A stretch of 64,000 nt of DNA from Cryphonectria parasitica EP155. Taxonomy: Eukaryota > Ascomycota > Sordariomycetes > Diaporthales > Cryphonectriaceae. The translations under genes were made by a program, and so were the position numbers. Where the stretch lies: assembly GCF_011745365.1 (NCBI RefSeq), contig NW_024468918.1, positions 310,001 through 374,000 of the forward strand. Direction: 5' to 3'. A model generated the notes under the pieces. The model was given only the letters and a program-made list of their open reading frames with translations, did no database searches and had not been told where the DNA came from. Numbering within the stretch: the first letter of the stretch is position 1; each line of letters starts with the position of its first letter. Below, piece by piece: positions 23,653-34,670 of the stretch.

Positions 23653-23973
23653 TCATGTGCCATTGCTCGGCTCGTCATACATGGAGCCGTGGTCAGCATT
23701 ACTCAAATGCTGTTCTTGAATGTATGAATCCTGAAGATGATCAGGACCGGCATCATCGTAAGAAAGGTTATGGCTGATTTCAAAGAAGCCAGGTTGACGC
23801 GACGGGATGCTCAGGTAAGGGCTTTCGTCGTAACTGTACGCAATGGGGTTGCGACGTGATTGCCATCCGGTGTCGTACCGGACCCGCTCCTGGCTGTCAT
23901 GTCGGAGTTGTAAAGAAGGTGGAGGTGGCAGTGGTGGTGTCCAGTAGTAGCTATGACCGCGATGACCGTGATC
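23653..23973 (-). other. In-frame open extension of 106 codons after the BUR1 stop codon
   Basis: After the BUR1 TAG (23976-23974) the same frame stays open for 106 codons to TGA (23655-23653). The peptide is protein-like: DHGHRGHSYYWTPPLPPPPS near the start, later SYDESPYLSIPSRQPG and PDHLQDSYIQEQ. It could be 3' UTR with chance openness, a readthrough extension, or an alternative last exon. An intron using GTAGGA just after CGTAG (about 23975) and AG within GACAG near 23890 would remove the stop and keep phase, but its branch point is weak. Confidence 0.4.
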
Positions 23974-25876
23974 CTACCTACGGTCTCTATGGTCGCGCTC
24001 TCCCCGTTCCGCCACTCGTGACCCAACTGGCGACCGACTTCGTGTTCGGCGCGAGTCTCCTCGGTCTCGACGTCGATGGTCTTGCTCGTATCTATCCGAA
24101 CGTTCCGGCGCGTAACTGGGAATATACGTGTCGGTATCATTCCTTCCACCGCGAGCATAACCATCTACATCGCTCCTCCCACCACCAACACCAGTACCAC
24201 CACCCACAGCTCTATTGCTGCGAGGAGGGCGGTCTCTCTCTCTGTGCCCACTCCCATAATTCTCAATGGGTGGGGGTGGCCGTGGAGGCAGTCCATGAGG
24301 TGCTCTAGACCAGGCTGGCATTCTCTCGCCAGGAAACGGCCCATTTCTTTGCGATGACTGGGGGTATCGACCGCCATTCATGCCGTTGCGTCCTCCGAAT
24401 CCGTCGCCGCTGTTGAACGCAGCATCCGGACCACCGGTTCCGTGTTGAGGTCCGCGCCCCACGGTGCCACCTTTAGGAGCAGGAGGTAGCGCGGCCTTCC
24501 TGTCGTGGAACTTTCTGCGGTCGAGTTCGTGGCTTTCCTCCATGGTGGGCAGATCGCCTGGCTTAGCAGGGAGCGGAGCAGTATGAAGGTAAGGATGCTC
24601 GAGCGCATCGATCGCATTGACGCGCTTCTTCCAATCAAGACGAAGCAGCTGCTTGAGAAGAGACACAGCCCCTGCCCCATATCTAGCATCTGGGTTAGTC
24701 GCGCCCCCATCTGGTAATGGTGCATTCTGGCCGGATCACTACTCACTTGCCAAAGCGATGGTTCAGGTCGCCGGGCCGCGGTCTCGGTTTGATGCCTTCT
24801 GCGCCTGGAAGTTGCCTCCAGCCAGGCATATTCTCGTCCGTGGGAGTTCCGCACAGATCGAAGATGATCTCTAGTTGGTGGCCGTCGCTCTCACCAGCCA
24901 AGATCGGTTTGCCCCAGAGCATCTCTCCGAAAACGCAACTATTGAACCGTGGTGAGCAGTAGATCACAGTAAATTCTTAGGGTTGGAGTCACATACCCAA
25001 CGCCCCACATGTCGATAGCAGTGGTATACTTCTTGAGGTGAAGAAGCAGCTCAGGAGGTCTGTACCAGCGCGTGACCACGAGACTAGTGTAGTCGCGTCT
25101 GCCGTCGCCACCTCCGCAGCCCTTCTTGGGTGGCGGCTCATCATACAGCCTCGCCAGACCAAAGTCTGCAATCTGGAGAATACCCTTGTTGCTGATGAGA
25201 AGATTGGCCGCTTTCATATCTCGGTGTAGAATCTTGTTCTCGTGGAGGTACTTGAGACCCTCGAGAAGTTGCTGCAGGTAGCACTTGATCTGTGGTTCGG
25301 TAAATCTAATGGTGGGGTTGTCGAGAAGACCCGAGAGGTCGTGGTCCATGTACGGCGTGGCCATGTAGATGATAGGCTTCTTACGCTTGTCGGCTAAAAG
25401 ACACACTGTCAGTACATCACTGCCGTGCCTTCTGAGGAGGAGGACCTGAACCCACTGCTCCTTGGTGGATGCTCCACCGCCATGTCTTCCATCTTGAGGA
25501 CGTTCTTATGCGACAGCAGCTTGAGGAGCTTGATCTCTCGCAGGGCCGTGATGGGGAACTGAACCATTGCACGTCAGTGGCGGCGCACCCCCAGCGCAAG
25601 AATGCGCCCATGATTGCTCTCGTAGTGGTTCTTCCTCGTCGAACTTACCCCATCTTTTTCGTTGTGCATGATGATTTTCTTCAACGCGACAACGGCACCC
25701 GTTTTCTTGGACCTGGCGCGGTGGACCTCACCAAACGTTCCCTCGCCCAGCTTTCCCAGGAGCTCGTAGTCGCCGATGCGAGAGCATCCCGAAAAACTGT
25801 TTTTGGGGCGCTGGTGCTGGACGGCGAAGGCGTACGGCGAGGCGGTCGCGCCGGCACCGAAGGATGATGCGCTCAT
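23974..25876 (-). CDS. BUR1: Bur1/CDK9-type cyclin-dependent kinase
   Basis: Bur1 phosphorylates the RNA polymerase II C-terminal domain linker and Spt5 to support elongation. Exons 25876-25649, 25558-25456, 25393-24997, 24938-24747 and 24682-23974 sum to 1629 nt, or 542 residues, close to the length I expect for filamentous fungal Bur1. The kinase domain covers about 36-340. Visible motifs are the glycine loop GEGTFGEV (44-51), Lys66, FPITALRE (the PITALRE-type helix, 77-84), HRD at 167-169 and DFG at 187-189, then [13 protein letters not shown]. The tail is Gly/Arg/Pro-rich and ends in RDR repeats. An in-frame open extension follows the stop and is listed separately. It is head-to-head with the small complex I-like gene. 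Confidence 0.94.
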
Positions 25877-26547
25877 CGTGGTGGGCGAGGCCGCTTCGGG
25901 GTCTTCGTTGCTGAGTTCAGTGTCTCGTAGCCGTGTCGTGCGCCAGCCAGTGTTGGGAGGACGGTGGTGGGGTGGCGATGGTAAGGTGAGAGTTCAGGTT
26001 GAGGCTTCAGCTTTTCGGTACCCAAAGTCTTGTGTTTGGATTTAAGAGGTCTTGGAAGCCAGGGAGGGTAAACCATGTGAGGGACAAGGCAGCGTTTGGA
26101 CTATGCCTCTAATTATTTAGTTTTGAACCTTCTCTTGCCGTATTCTGTGCTTGGAAGGAAAGATTACAAGAAACGGCGACCATAAACAAGGAAAGAGAAA
26201 AAAGTGATTGTTGAAATTGGAGCGTTTAGATGGTTGGAAAGTTCCCCTCTGGTGCGCGCCGTCACTTGCTTGCTGGTAGTTTTGGAGTGGATGGCAGGGG
26301 TCAGAAGTACTTGGTACCATCCAATCCGTGGTAGGGGTCGGTGCACAGACCAACACCCCGGCATAGGCACTGCAGCGGCAGCACACACAGTGGAGCTTTT
26401 GCATCAAGAGCCTCCACTCCCGACTTCATGACATACATTCAATTCTCCCGAGGTCGACAAACAAGCCGAACCAAAGCCCCCTCCAAGACTCCCAACTCCC
26501 GAGCGCGACACCCCTCACCACCACCAGAACCGTCATCGCAATACAAC
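25877..26547. promoter_or_regulatory. Divergent promoter region between BUR1 and the complex I-like gene
   Basis: 670 bp separate two start codons on opposite strands. The last 150 bases before the plus-strand start are C-rich. No gene is seen. Confidence 0.5.
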
Positions 26548-26897
26548 ATGGCTCCTCAACCTCCCAAGGGCCTTCCTTCTACCTTCAGGCCAAACGTCCC
26601 GCCTTCCTACCGCTTCCTCGCGACAGGCCTGGGCGCGACCATGTGGTTTTTCGTATGTCGTCGCCCTTGCCCATCCCCCTTCCCCCTCCAATTGGCTCGA
26701 AAGACTTGCCCTTGCTGACTCTCTCTGTGTTTTTCTCTACCACAGGTCATGTACCGCATGAAGAAGGACGGTCCGTAGCTACCTATCCCGAATGATGATC
26801 AGCGACCAGCCCGACCATAATACTGAAGCTGCCTACTGACGCATCTTGATATATAGGAGCGGTGTTATTCGGCCAGAAGCACCCTTGGGACCACTAG
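26548..26897 (+). CDS. Small single-pass respiratory-chain protein, NDUFB2-like complex I subunit
   Basis: Three short exons (26548-26652, 26746-26770, 26857-26897) sum to 171 nt, or 56 residues. The chain starts MAPQPPKGLPSTFRPN and has one membrane segment around residues 20-40 (FLATGLGATMWFFVMYRMKK). It ends AVLFGQKHPWDH, a C-terminus I associate with a small fungal complex I accessory subunit (NDUFB2/AGGG type). The intron positions are convincing because each splice restores the conserved end. If intron 2 is retained, a TAG follows immediately and the HPWDH end is lost. The complex I assignment is from memory of similar fungal proteins and is less certain than the gene itself. Confidence 0.75.
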
Positions 26898-27128
26898 ACG
26901 ATCATCTTCGAGGAAGGGAACAAGATGAAAACATGATTTATACATATGGTCATTAGAACCTGGGCGTTACGGTTATACTGCTCGTTTTCGGAGCACACCC
27001 TTGAATGGGTCAGGCGAAGTCGCAGGATTAGAGAAATTGAGAGTACTTGTCAAAATCTGGAAACCATCTATCTAAATCTATGAGGAAAGGGGAGCCTATT
27101 GAGGACGCAGTCTTGTGTGAAATGACAA

Positions 27129-28695
27129 TCATGAGCTAGGCTTCTGGAAAAGATAATGGCCGACCCCCCAGATGTCACCGCCCTCGAATGCGAACAGCTC
27201 AGAGCAAGCCATGTAAAAGATCTGCCACCTGTTGTACCACGTGGTGGCGTTCTCCTCACCATACGTCTCGACGAGGTGTGGCCACAGCTTCTTCTTGTTC
27301 TTGATCATCGTCGAGAGCCAATCCTTCACATCAAGTCAGCGCGCGATGTTGCATCGTATTTGTCTTCCAACGCTTGGAATGGCAGCTCACCTCGCAGGTC
27401 TTGGAATAGTGTATCCCGTTTACCCACCACTGTTTCTCAATCTTGAGGTCCTTCTGGTGGTATAGCAGCAAGTCCAGAGATGGCATCGTGCCCCCAGTGA
27501 AGAAGTGCGTGGTCATCCAGCCTTCCTCGTAGTCGTACGGGGTATCCTTGTGGCAGAAGATGTGCAGGAAGAGCTTTCCGCCCGGCTTCAGCGCCCTGGC
27601 TACTTTTGCCATGAGCTTTTCATGGTTCTTCATGTGCTCGAACATCTGGTGGGTCTGTCAACACTAGCCTGCGTGGAGATATGTAAAAACGGAGGGAGCG
27701 GCCAGAGAATCATCTTGAACCCACCTCGATGGAAACAACTCGGTCAAAGCTCTCAGGCTCGAATTCATAATCCACCACGTTCCCCGTGATGACCTTCAGA
27801 TTCTTCAAGCCCTTCTCCTCCGCTCTAGCATCAATAAACTGCTTCTGCGTCTTGGAGTTTGAGAACGCAGTGACCTTGGAGTTGGGCAACATCTCAGCGA
27901 AGAAGAGGGCGCCTGAGCCCCAGCCGCATCTGTAAATTCGTATTGATAAGTTTTGCTCGTCAGAAACCTCGCCTTCTCTCTCCTACATATGATAATTACG
28001 GAGCAGAAACAGAGAGAAGAAAAGAAATGGGGAGGGTAACAGGGAAAAGAAGTGACCCACTGACCAAAAAAAAAAAAAAAAAGGGAAGAAAAAAAAAAAA
28101 GAGAATAAATAAGACACTCACCCCAGATCCAGTATATCCATCCCATCCCGCAACTCCCCACGTTCCACATAAGCACTCAACATAGCAACCTCGGCCTCAC
28201 CCAAAGTTTCGCTTCCCTTAGGGTACAGACAAGCCGAGTACTTGACGCGCGGGCCCAGCGTCTGCAGGTACACACCCGTGCCGACCTCGTAGTGCTGCTG
28301 GTTAGCAGTAGCCGTCTCGACAGCGATGGGCCGTGCGCGCGAGGTCTCGATGTAGTCCATCTTGCGCTGCAGGGCCGCGGCCGCGGTGTCGGAGCGGATT
28401 TCGTCCAGGCGCTGGCGGAGTTGACGGCGAATGCCCGCGCGGATCACAGCGTGGGGGAGATAGCCGCTGTCGAGGACGGAGTCGAGGAGGGCGTCTGAAT
28501 GGGGGGTTCGGTTCAGTCACCACGTATGGCTCAATTTACGTTGAGGGCCATGAATGAGTTTCGGTGGAGACGTGTGTCTTTGCCATTTGTATGTGATGGT
28601 AGACATGCAACAATATGTGCACACACAAAAGAGATACAAGAAAGAGGCATAAGAGAGACTGAGAGAGAGAGAGAGAGAGACTCACCGTAATTCAT
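27129..28695 (-). CDS. SAM-dependent methyltransferase, cyclopropane-fatty-acid synthase/coclaurine N-methyltransferase-like
   Basis: Five exons (28695-28686, 28494-28122, 27929-27725, 27645-27391, 27323-27129) sum to 1038 nt, or 345 residues. Exon 1 is only 10 nt (ATG AAT TAC G) and joins exon 2 to give [21 protein letters not shown] motif I is [15 protein letters not shown] (about 123-137), followed by VVSIEMFEHM (motif IV region) and [12 protein letters not shown]. The C-terminal part ([37 protein letters not shown]) matches the CNMT/CFAS family. The substrate cannot be told from sequence: the plant enzymes methylate benzylisoquinoline amines, the bacterial ones lipid double bonds. Intron 1 begins with a TC10 repeat. 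Confidence 0.88.
28661..28680. repeat. GA10 microsatellite next to the 5' splice site of the methyltransferase
   Basis: Ten GA units on the plus strand. On the coding (minus) strand this is TC10 starting just after the GTGAG donor of the 10 nt first exon. Confidence 0.9.
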
Positions 28696-29409
28696 TTTGA
28701 CTTGCTTGTGTGGTGTTGTATTCTCAATATTCTCATAGGAAGTCAATTGAAATGAGATGTCTTCCCTCTCTCTTGCCTATTCAAATTAATAGAGCAAGTG
28801 CCCACAGCCAATGAAGTCTCAAATTAGACACTGAAACCTTGGAGACAAAAAAGAGACAATGCAGTTATCTTTTTGTGAGACGTTCAATTGTGAGAATCGG
28901 AAAGGTCACTTCGATTAGTGGTGGTTGAAAGAGTTGAGGTTAATGATTGAGCGCACCAGCGTTCGTGGCCAGAGTCATGCGGTCATAGTGCAGTCACGGG
29001 AGGGTCTAAGCCGTGAAACACATTCAGGGTGCAACTTCCCACCAGACCATGCCTCAAACTGGGGTAGCATAAAACATGGGATGAGGCTCAACCAATTTTG
29101 CAGCTTTGAACGATGATCAAAATAGAGACGAGGGTCTTCCACATACAACTTTTGGACAGTACTACAGTTTGATTTATTCGCAAGTGCTGGGGGGAGGGGG
29201 TAAAAAAAGGAGGAAAAATAAGAAGGGGTGGTATGCTCCATGCTTATCTTCCCTACGCTGTACCATGGCAGATATACATTTTTACACATAAATATATTGA
29301 GCATGCAGGACAGAATCTACTATGCATTTCCTCAGCTGTACGACAGTTCGTCCCATCATCATCAACCTCGGCACTCCCGACAAGTTCATGTGGCAGAGGC
29401 TCGACGAAC
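28696..29409. promoter_or_regulatory. Promoter region of the methyltransferase and 3' side of the P5B ATPase
   Basis: About 710 bp with no coding pattern. Both neighbours are on the minus strand, so this should contain the ATPase terminator (right) and the methyltransferase promoter (left). Confidence 0.5.
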
Positions 29410-32400
29410 CTACATCAGCCCCTGCATCTCCTCTCTGATGACCTTGTACTGTTTTCTCTGCTTCCTCTTCCCAGTCGCCGCCTGTCTGAGCTTACCAAAC
29501 ACCCTCGCCAGCTTCTGGAATACATGCTGTTCGCCCGTCCACGCGGCGACCAGATACACCAGGCCCAGCATGACAAGAAACAGCTTGAAATCCCAACTGA
29601 TCTTGGTCAGCTGCATTCCCTTGGCCAGCCAGCGCGCGGGCCCCATCACCATGTACAGCGTGATCACCAGTGTCACACCAATCGTTACCAGAAACGGCCA
29701 GTTCTTCCGCACGCCGACACGGAACGGTGGGCCGGCATTTAGCACCACTCCAGACAAGATATACTCGAAGCAGCTGACCAGGAACAGCGCTGTGTTCTCC
29801 GAGTTCTTGATGTTCGATTTGTCATGGTTCACCTTGGGTGGGATGAACCATGGCTGCTTCCGGACCACCACAAACGACACGGCTTGAATTAGGATGCAGA
29901 TGCACATCTGGCCGATGAGAGGCGTCAAGACCTTGCGGGAGACCAGGTCCGCGGTAGGTCTCTTGCGGCAGAGCTCGGGCAACGGCCCTGCCCAGGACAT
30001 GAACACCGCGATGGGAAGAATCAGCGCGAGGTCGATGAAGAGGAACTGGAAGTCCCCAAGATTGGAGGCGGAGGCGTAGAGGAAGGACACAGAACAGAAC
30101 TGAATCGCCGAGTAGAGACTCATGTACTTGAAACAGCTGAAGCTGGTGACCAGAGCTGCACGGCCTTCGCGGATGACGGCAGGTACGCAAGTGATATCGA
30201 AGACCCGGCTTGTGAACGGGGCTGCTACCGAGGCTTCAGCCTCGGAAAGCGAGATACCCACATCTGCCGCCTTCAGCGCGCCGCAGTCATTGGCGCCGTC
30301 GCCGCAGAAGCCAGCACAGTAGTCGATGCTCTGGAGCTTCTCGACGAGCTCATGCTTCTCGTCAGGTGACATACGTGCGTATATCTTGCCTGCGACGAGC
30401 ATCCTATGCAGCACCTCAACGGGCGCGAAGTCAACCACCCAGCGAAAAACATCACCGCTGACGGCGATAGAGTAGTTGCGTAGGTTGGATATGTTGTAGG
30501 GGAGCGATGCGTCTCCGTCCACCGGTGCTGGTAGTGGCACCAGTGTCTTCTCGTCCAACTGGTAGGCAGGGTCATCAATGCTCTCCCACTGCAGCTTTGC
30601 TTCGGGATCCCTCGAATGTCCCTCTGCGAAGCGAGGCACGAAGCAGTGCGCAGTCTTGTTAATCATGTTGCACTCCCTGGCAACGCTGATGGCTGTGAGG
30701 ATGTTGTCCCCCGTCACCATCACAGCGCCGATATTGGACTGCAGAAGCTCATCTAGCACCGCCGCCGTGCTCGGTTTCAACTTGTTCTCGAAGATGATGA
30801 AACCGACAAAGTCAAGTTCTGACTCGACGTCTGCTCGCGTCATCTTTTGCGCCTTGACCCAGGTCAGCTTCTTTATATGCTTTGTGGCACACCCGATCAC
30901 GCGATAGCCCTTGTGGGTATAGTAAGCCAGCTGCTCGTCGTAGTCTGACGGGAAGCTTTCCGCTCGGCAGATGTCTCGCATGCACTCGGGCGCTCCCTTA
31001 ACATAGATGTCGCCGCTCGGCTGGCCAAACGTACGAACGATGACACTCATCCTCCGGAGCTGGGAGACGAACTCAAACAACTTCAGCACGCCCAGCTCGA
31101 GGGGCACCAGTTCGCCAGCCCTGTTGGTGCTGGTCAGCTCATGGGCCATCTCTGGTGGCGGCCTGGCAATTGATGGCGAGAGGCCTAGATTCTCCTCATC
31201 GTCGTCACCACCGGAGCTCTGCTGGCCTTCTTCGTATGTCCAACGAGTAAAGTCAAACATCTTGACGTCCAACGGGTCTCCCACAAGCTCATCGTCGATA
31301 GATCGTAGGGAGTGGCATGTTGCCATTGTGTATAGAGCTGCTTTCTGCACATCGTAAGACGGAGCAGAGGTCTCGTGGGCGGCAGAATCTGCCTTGGGTA
31401 CCATTGTTGCTGGATCGGTGAGGACGTCGTCGAATCGATTCGCAGCGCGATTCACTACCCTTACGCCCAGAATATCCAGGCCGTCCTCGGTGAGCGTCCC
31501 AGTCTTGTCAAAGCACATGATGTCCAGCTTGCCGCCCACATTGACTCTCTGCGGGCTGATGCAGAATATTTGCTTCGCCTTCAACCGGCTCAACGCGAAG
31601 TTGGTGCCGATTGTCAGTGTAGCAGGCAAGGCGGGTGGCACGACGATGGTGATCAAGTCCAGCGCCCGAACAATTATGAGGTGCCAGGCCAACCCCAAGC
31701 GTATGAAGTTGACAAATGATGCCGTAAAGCCCACTAGGGCCACACACCCCATCACTGCTATGTAGCGAAATGAGTCCCGGTAGAATTTGAACCCCGAAGG
31801 CTTGGGAAAGAGCATGGATCGGACCAGAGCTCCCTTGGTGGTGTCGAAGCCTGTCCTGACGACCATGGCCAGTGCCACTGCCTCCTCGTCCCGGTCGTCC
31901 TGTGGTTTCCTGGCGCGGATGATCTTGGTACCACAGAACAGGAAATGCCGCGCGATCTCCGGCATGACCTGCGATGCGGACAAGTTCATGTCTCGCAGGG
32001 TGTCGTCTGTGGCCGGGACTTTCGAAACAGGCACCGATTCTCCTGTCAGCATACTTTCGTTGACGATGCAGTCTCCGCTGAGCAAAATGCTGTCGCTCGG
32101 GAACTGGGACAGATTCGGATCGGTCACTTCGTAAATGTCGCCTGGCACCAGCTCCCCTGAGCTGATGTAGCTCCAGAACCCATCTCTCAGCACCCGCACG
32201 TCACATTCGAAGCGAGAGATCTCCCTGAGGCGTTTCATCGTTGAGCGGGTCTCGACGAGAGTGGCCGCGATGCTAACCACGGACATGACGAAGATGGCAA
32301 CGGCATAGTAGTAATACGAGTCCATCGACCACAGCACCAGACTTGCGATCTGGAACACGTAGAAGGGGTGGAACACCTCGTCGACGAGGAGTCGGAAGAC

Positions 32401-33667
32401 GGACTTTTGCTCGATGTCGATGAGGTTCGACCCAAACACCAGCTCGCGGTTGCTCTTCTCCTCACTGTCCACGCCCTCTTTGACGGCCAGCACGTCAGTC
32501 CACAGGGGATCCTTCCAACCGTGGCTCACTCTGAACTTGTCCCGGAGCGGGTCGTAGTAGAACCGCACATAACGGTAGTTGATTACCCTCAGCTCGTCCA
32601 AGATCGGATCGTCGTCATACTCCAAGGTATACGCGCTCGACGAAAGTTTCTTCCCGGAGCTCCCAAAAACAGTGGAGAGCGCCCGCCCGTAGGGCTTGGA
32701 ATCAACGTCCAGTATGGCCATCTCATTCCACTGGTTCTCGATGACCACCCATGACGCCTCTCTGAGCGGTGCTTTCTTTCCAGTCAGCCAGACATGCCAT
32801 CTTGGCAACCACCGGAACAGCAGCCAAGCCAGCCCAAAAGATGTTGCACACATGAACGTGTACGCCGCCAGCCCGACGTTGCTGGTCCGAAAGCCAGCGA
32901 TGACAATCATCAGGTCCTCATTTGGCATGTACACCTTTTGTGAGAAGCGTCCGCCGCCATACGCACTCGTCTCCGTCATGTTGCTCTCCCGCCGTATCAG
33001 CCGCGAGTGGACTGAGTGGTGAGAGTGCGCCGAGGAGCGCCTGCGCGCGAAGGAGTCGTCATCCTGTGACGGCCTGTCGCTGGAACCCGGGCTCTCCTGT
33101 GGGAGAAGCACACCCGTGACCGCCTCCTCCTCGTCGTCTTCTTCGTCGCCTATGTCTACTGCAAAGGGAATCTCGTCCAGGTCTTCGATCGAAACAATTC
33201 CCTCCTCGGCCAGCAGCGCCTCTCTGTCTAGGTCGTCAGGGTCGTCTGGGTAGAAAGCGAAGCTGGTGGTGGAGTCTGCGCGGCTCCGGCGTCGGTGGAA
33301 GGCTGATATACTCGTGGGCAGGGACTCGGCGACAGGTCCAGAATAAAGCTGGTATCATGTGTTGTCAGTTAACCAAGTGATGCGCCCGGTTCTTGCGGAG
33401 GTTCGGGGTAGTTCTTGGAGGGGCACTGGAGGGGCACTTTCTTACCTCGTCCTGTGCCATCTCCACGTCCTCAAAGATGCTCGAGCTGCTCTGGTTCAGG
33501 CTGACCCTCCTGTACAGACCAGGCGAGGGCGCAGCACTGTGGTAGCCATCGGCGGCAGCATCTTGACGGCCCTCTACCCTGCCTCTGTTCCTGCTCATGC
33601 TCCTATTGCTTGTTCTTCTTCCTCCTCGACGCCTGCGATCCAGGTCGGCGCTTTCTGGGTCGTCCAT
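29410..33667 (-). CDS. YPK9: P5B-type ATPase (Ypk9/ATP13A2 family)
   Basis: Exons 33667-33446 and 33348-29410 give 1386 residues. P5B ATPases sit in vacuolar/lysosomal membranes; animal ATP13A2 exports polyamines, and yeast Ypk9 protects against heavy metals. Residues 1-230 are a Ser/Arg/acidic-rich cytosolic N-terminus. The P5B-type membrane-4 motif PPALP lies at about 645-649 and the phosphorylation site DKTGTLTEDGLD has Asp688. TGES of the actuator domain, MVTGDN and the hinge motif GDGANDCGALKAADVG are intact. The PPALP and TEDGLD forms distinguish P5B from P5A (Spf1). The start ATG directly follows six AGCC repeats. It is head-to-head with the frameshifted gene at 34671. Confidence 0.94.
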
Positions 33668-33691
33668 GGCTGGCTGGCTGGCTGGCTGGCT
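33668..33691. repeat. Six tandem AGCC units abutting the P5B ATPase start codon
   Basis: On the minus strand six AGCC units run straight into the ATG, giving the context AGCCATGG. The repeat therefore supplies the translation-start context. Confidence 0.95.
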
Positions 33692-34670
33692 GGTTGCCTC
33701 CTATGGCCTGGACGCAAGAGAGAGGGGCTTGAATCTTTGCATTTGTCCTGCTGCTGGAGCTGGAGTGGTGTGTCGTCTGACCACGAGCAGCGAGCAACGG
33801 CAGGAGACCTTGGATCACTTAAAACTTTCAGGTCTAAGATAAAGGATGGTCGCCCGCCCGTCATAGGCGATAGGGCGATCTACAGTGGGTACGCGCTAGA
33901 GAACCACGGTGTATTGCGTACTACGTACAGCGCATGATACAGGTCATCCAGAGTGTCAGTCATGCTAGGGTGCCCGGCTAGGCCTACTACAAACTGCAGT
34001 GAGTAGGTAAGTACTGTAGTACCAGATTCGTCACCTCCGACCAACCATAGTATCTTGTATTCCACCGGCACATACAATACTACTCAGAGAATTGTACCCG
34101 TGATGTTTTCAAGGGCATGAGAACCACAATGCCAACGTCTCACCGCAATCAGTTGGTATAAGGATTCATGCAGACGAAGGTCATCCCCTTTGTCTTTTAC
34201 GGGATCCAATAGCCAAGTATGAAACATAAAGAAATGGATGTATGAAGGTTTAATAAACGTGGGAGGCCGGAGCTGAGCCTCAAAGCGTTGCATATTCCTA
34301 CAGCCTGATGGTGAACCTGCAAGGCTCGCACATGGTCAGCCATGGAACGTCTTGCTGGAGAGTCTCCCTTGGAGAAGGAAGATGGCCCAGTCGAGATACA
34401 CACCCTCTGCCAAAAGTGCAAGGTGAGATACATGGCTGACTGCATGTCACAAGGTAATGTATAACCAAAACCTTCGAGCTGCTCCTCCAATCGAAGGAGT
34501 GCATTTTGGAAAGCCTCGATGGGGGCCAAAGCCCATTTCTTCAGTGTTCTACAAGTATAGAGAAGCGCATATATAATGCAAGCCTGGTTCTCTCCGTGCC
34601 CCTTGTGCTCGCTGACCCACGAACGAATCCAGAGCATGAATGCACTTACCGTCCACGCAAGGCTGCCATG
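33692..34670. promoter_or_regulatory. Promoter region of the P5B ATPase and upstream of the frameshifted gene
   Basis: About 1 kb between divergent starts. The minus frame 34772-34197 is open for 191 codons and includes a helical-looking segment around 34520-34420. A GTAAGT on the minus strand near 34647 could be a donor. I could not make a complete gene from it. Confidence 0.4.
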
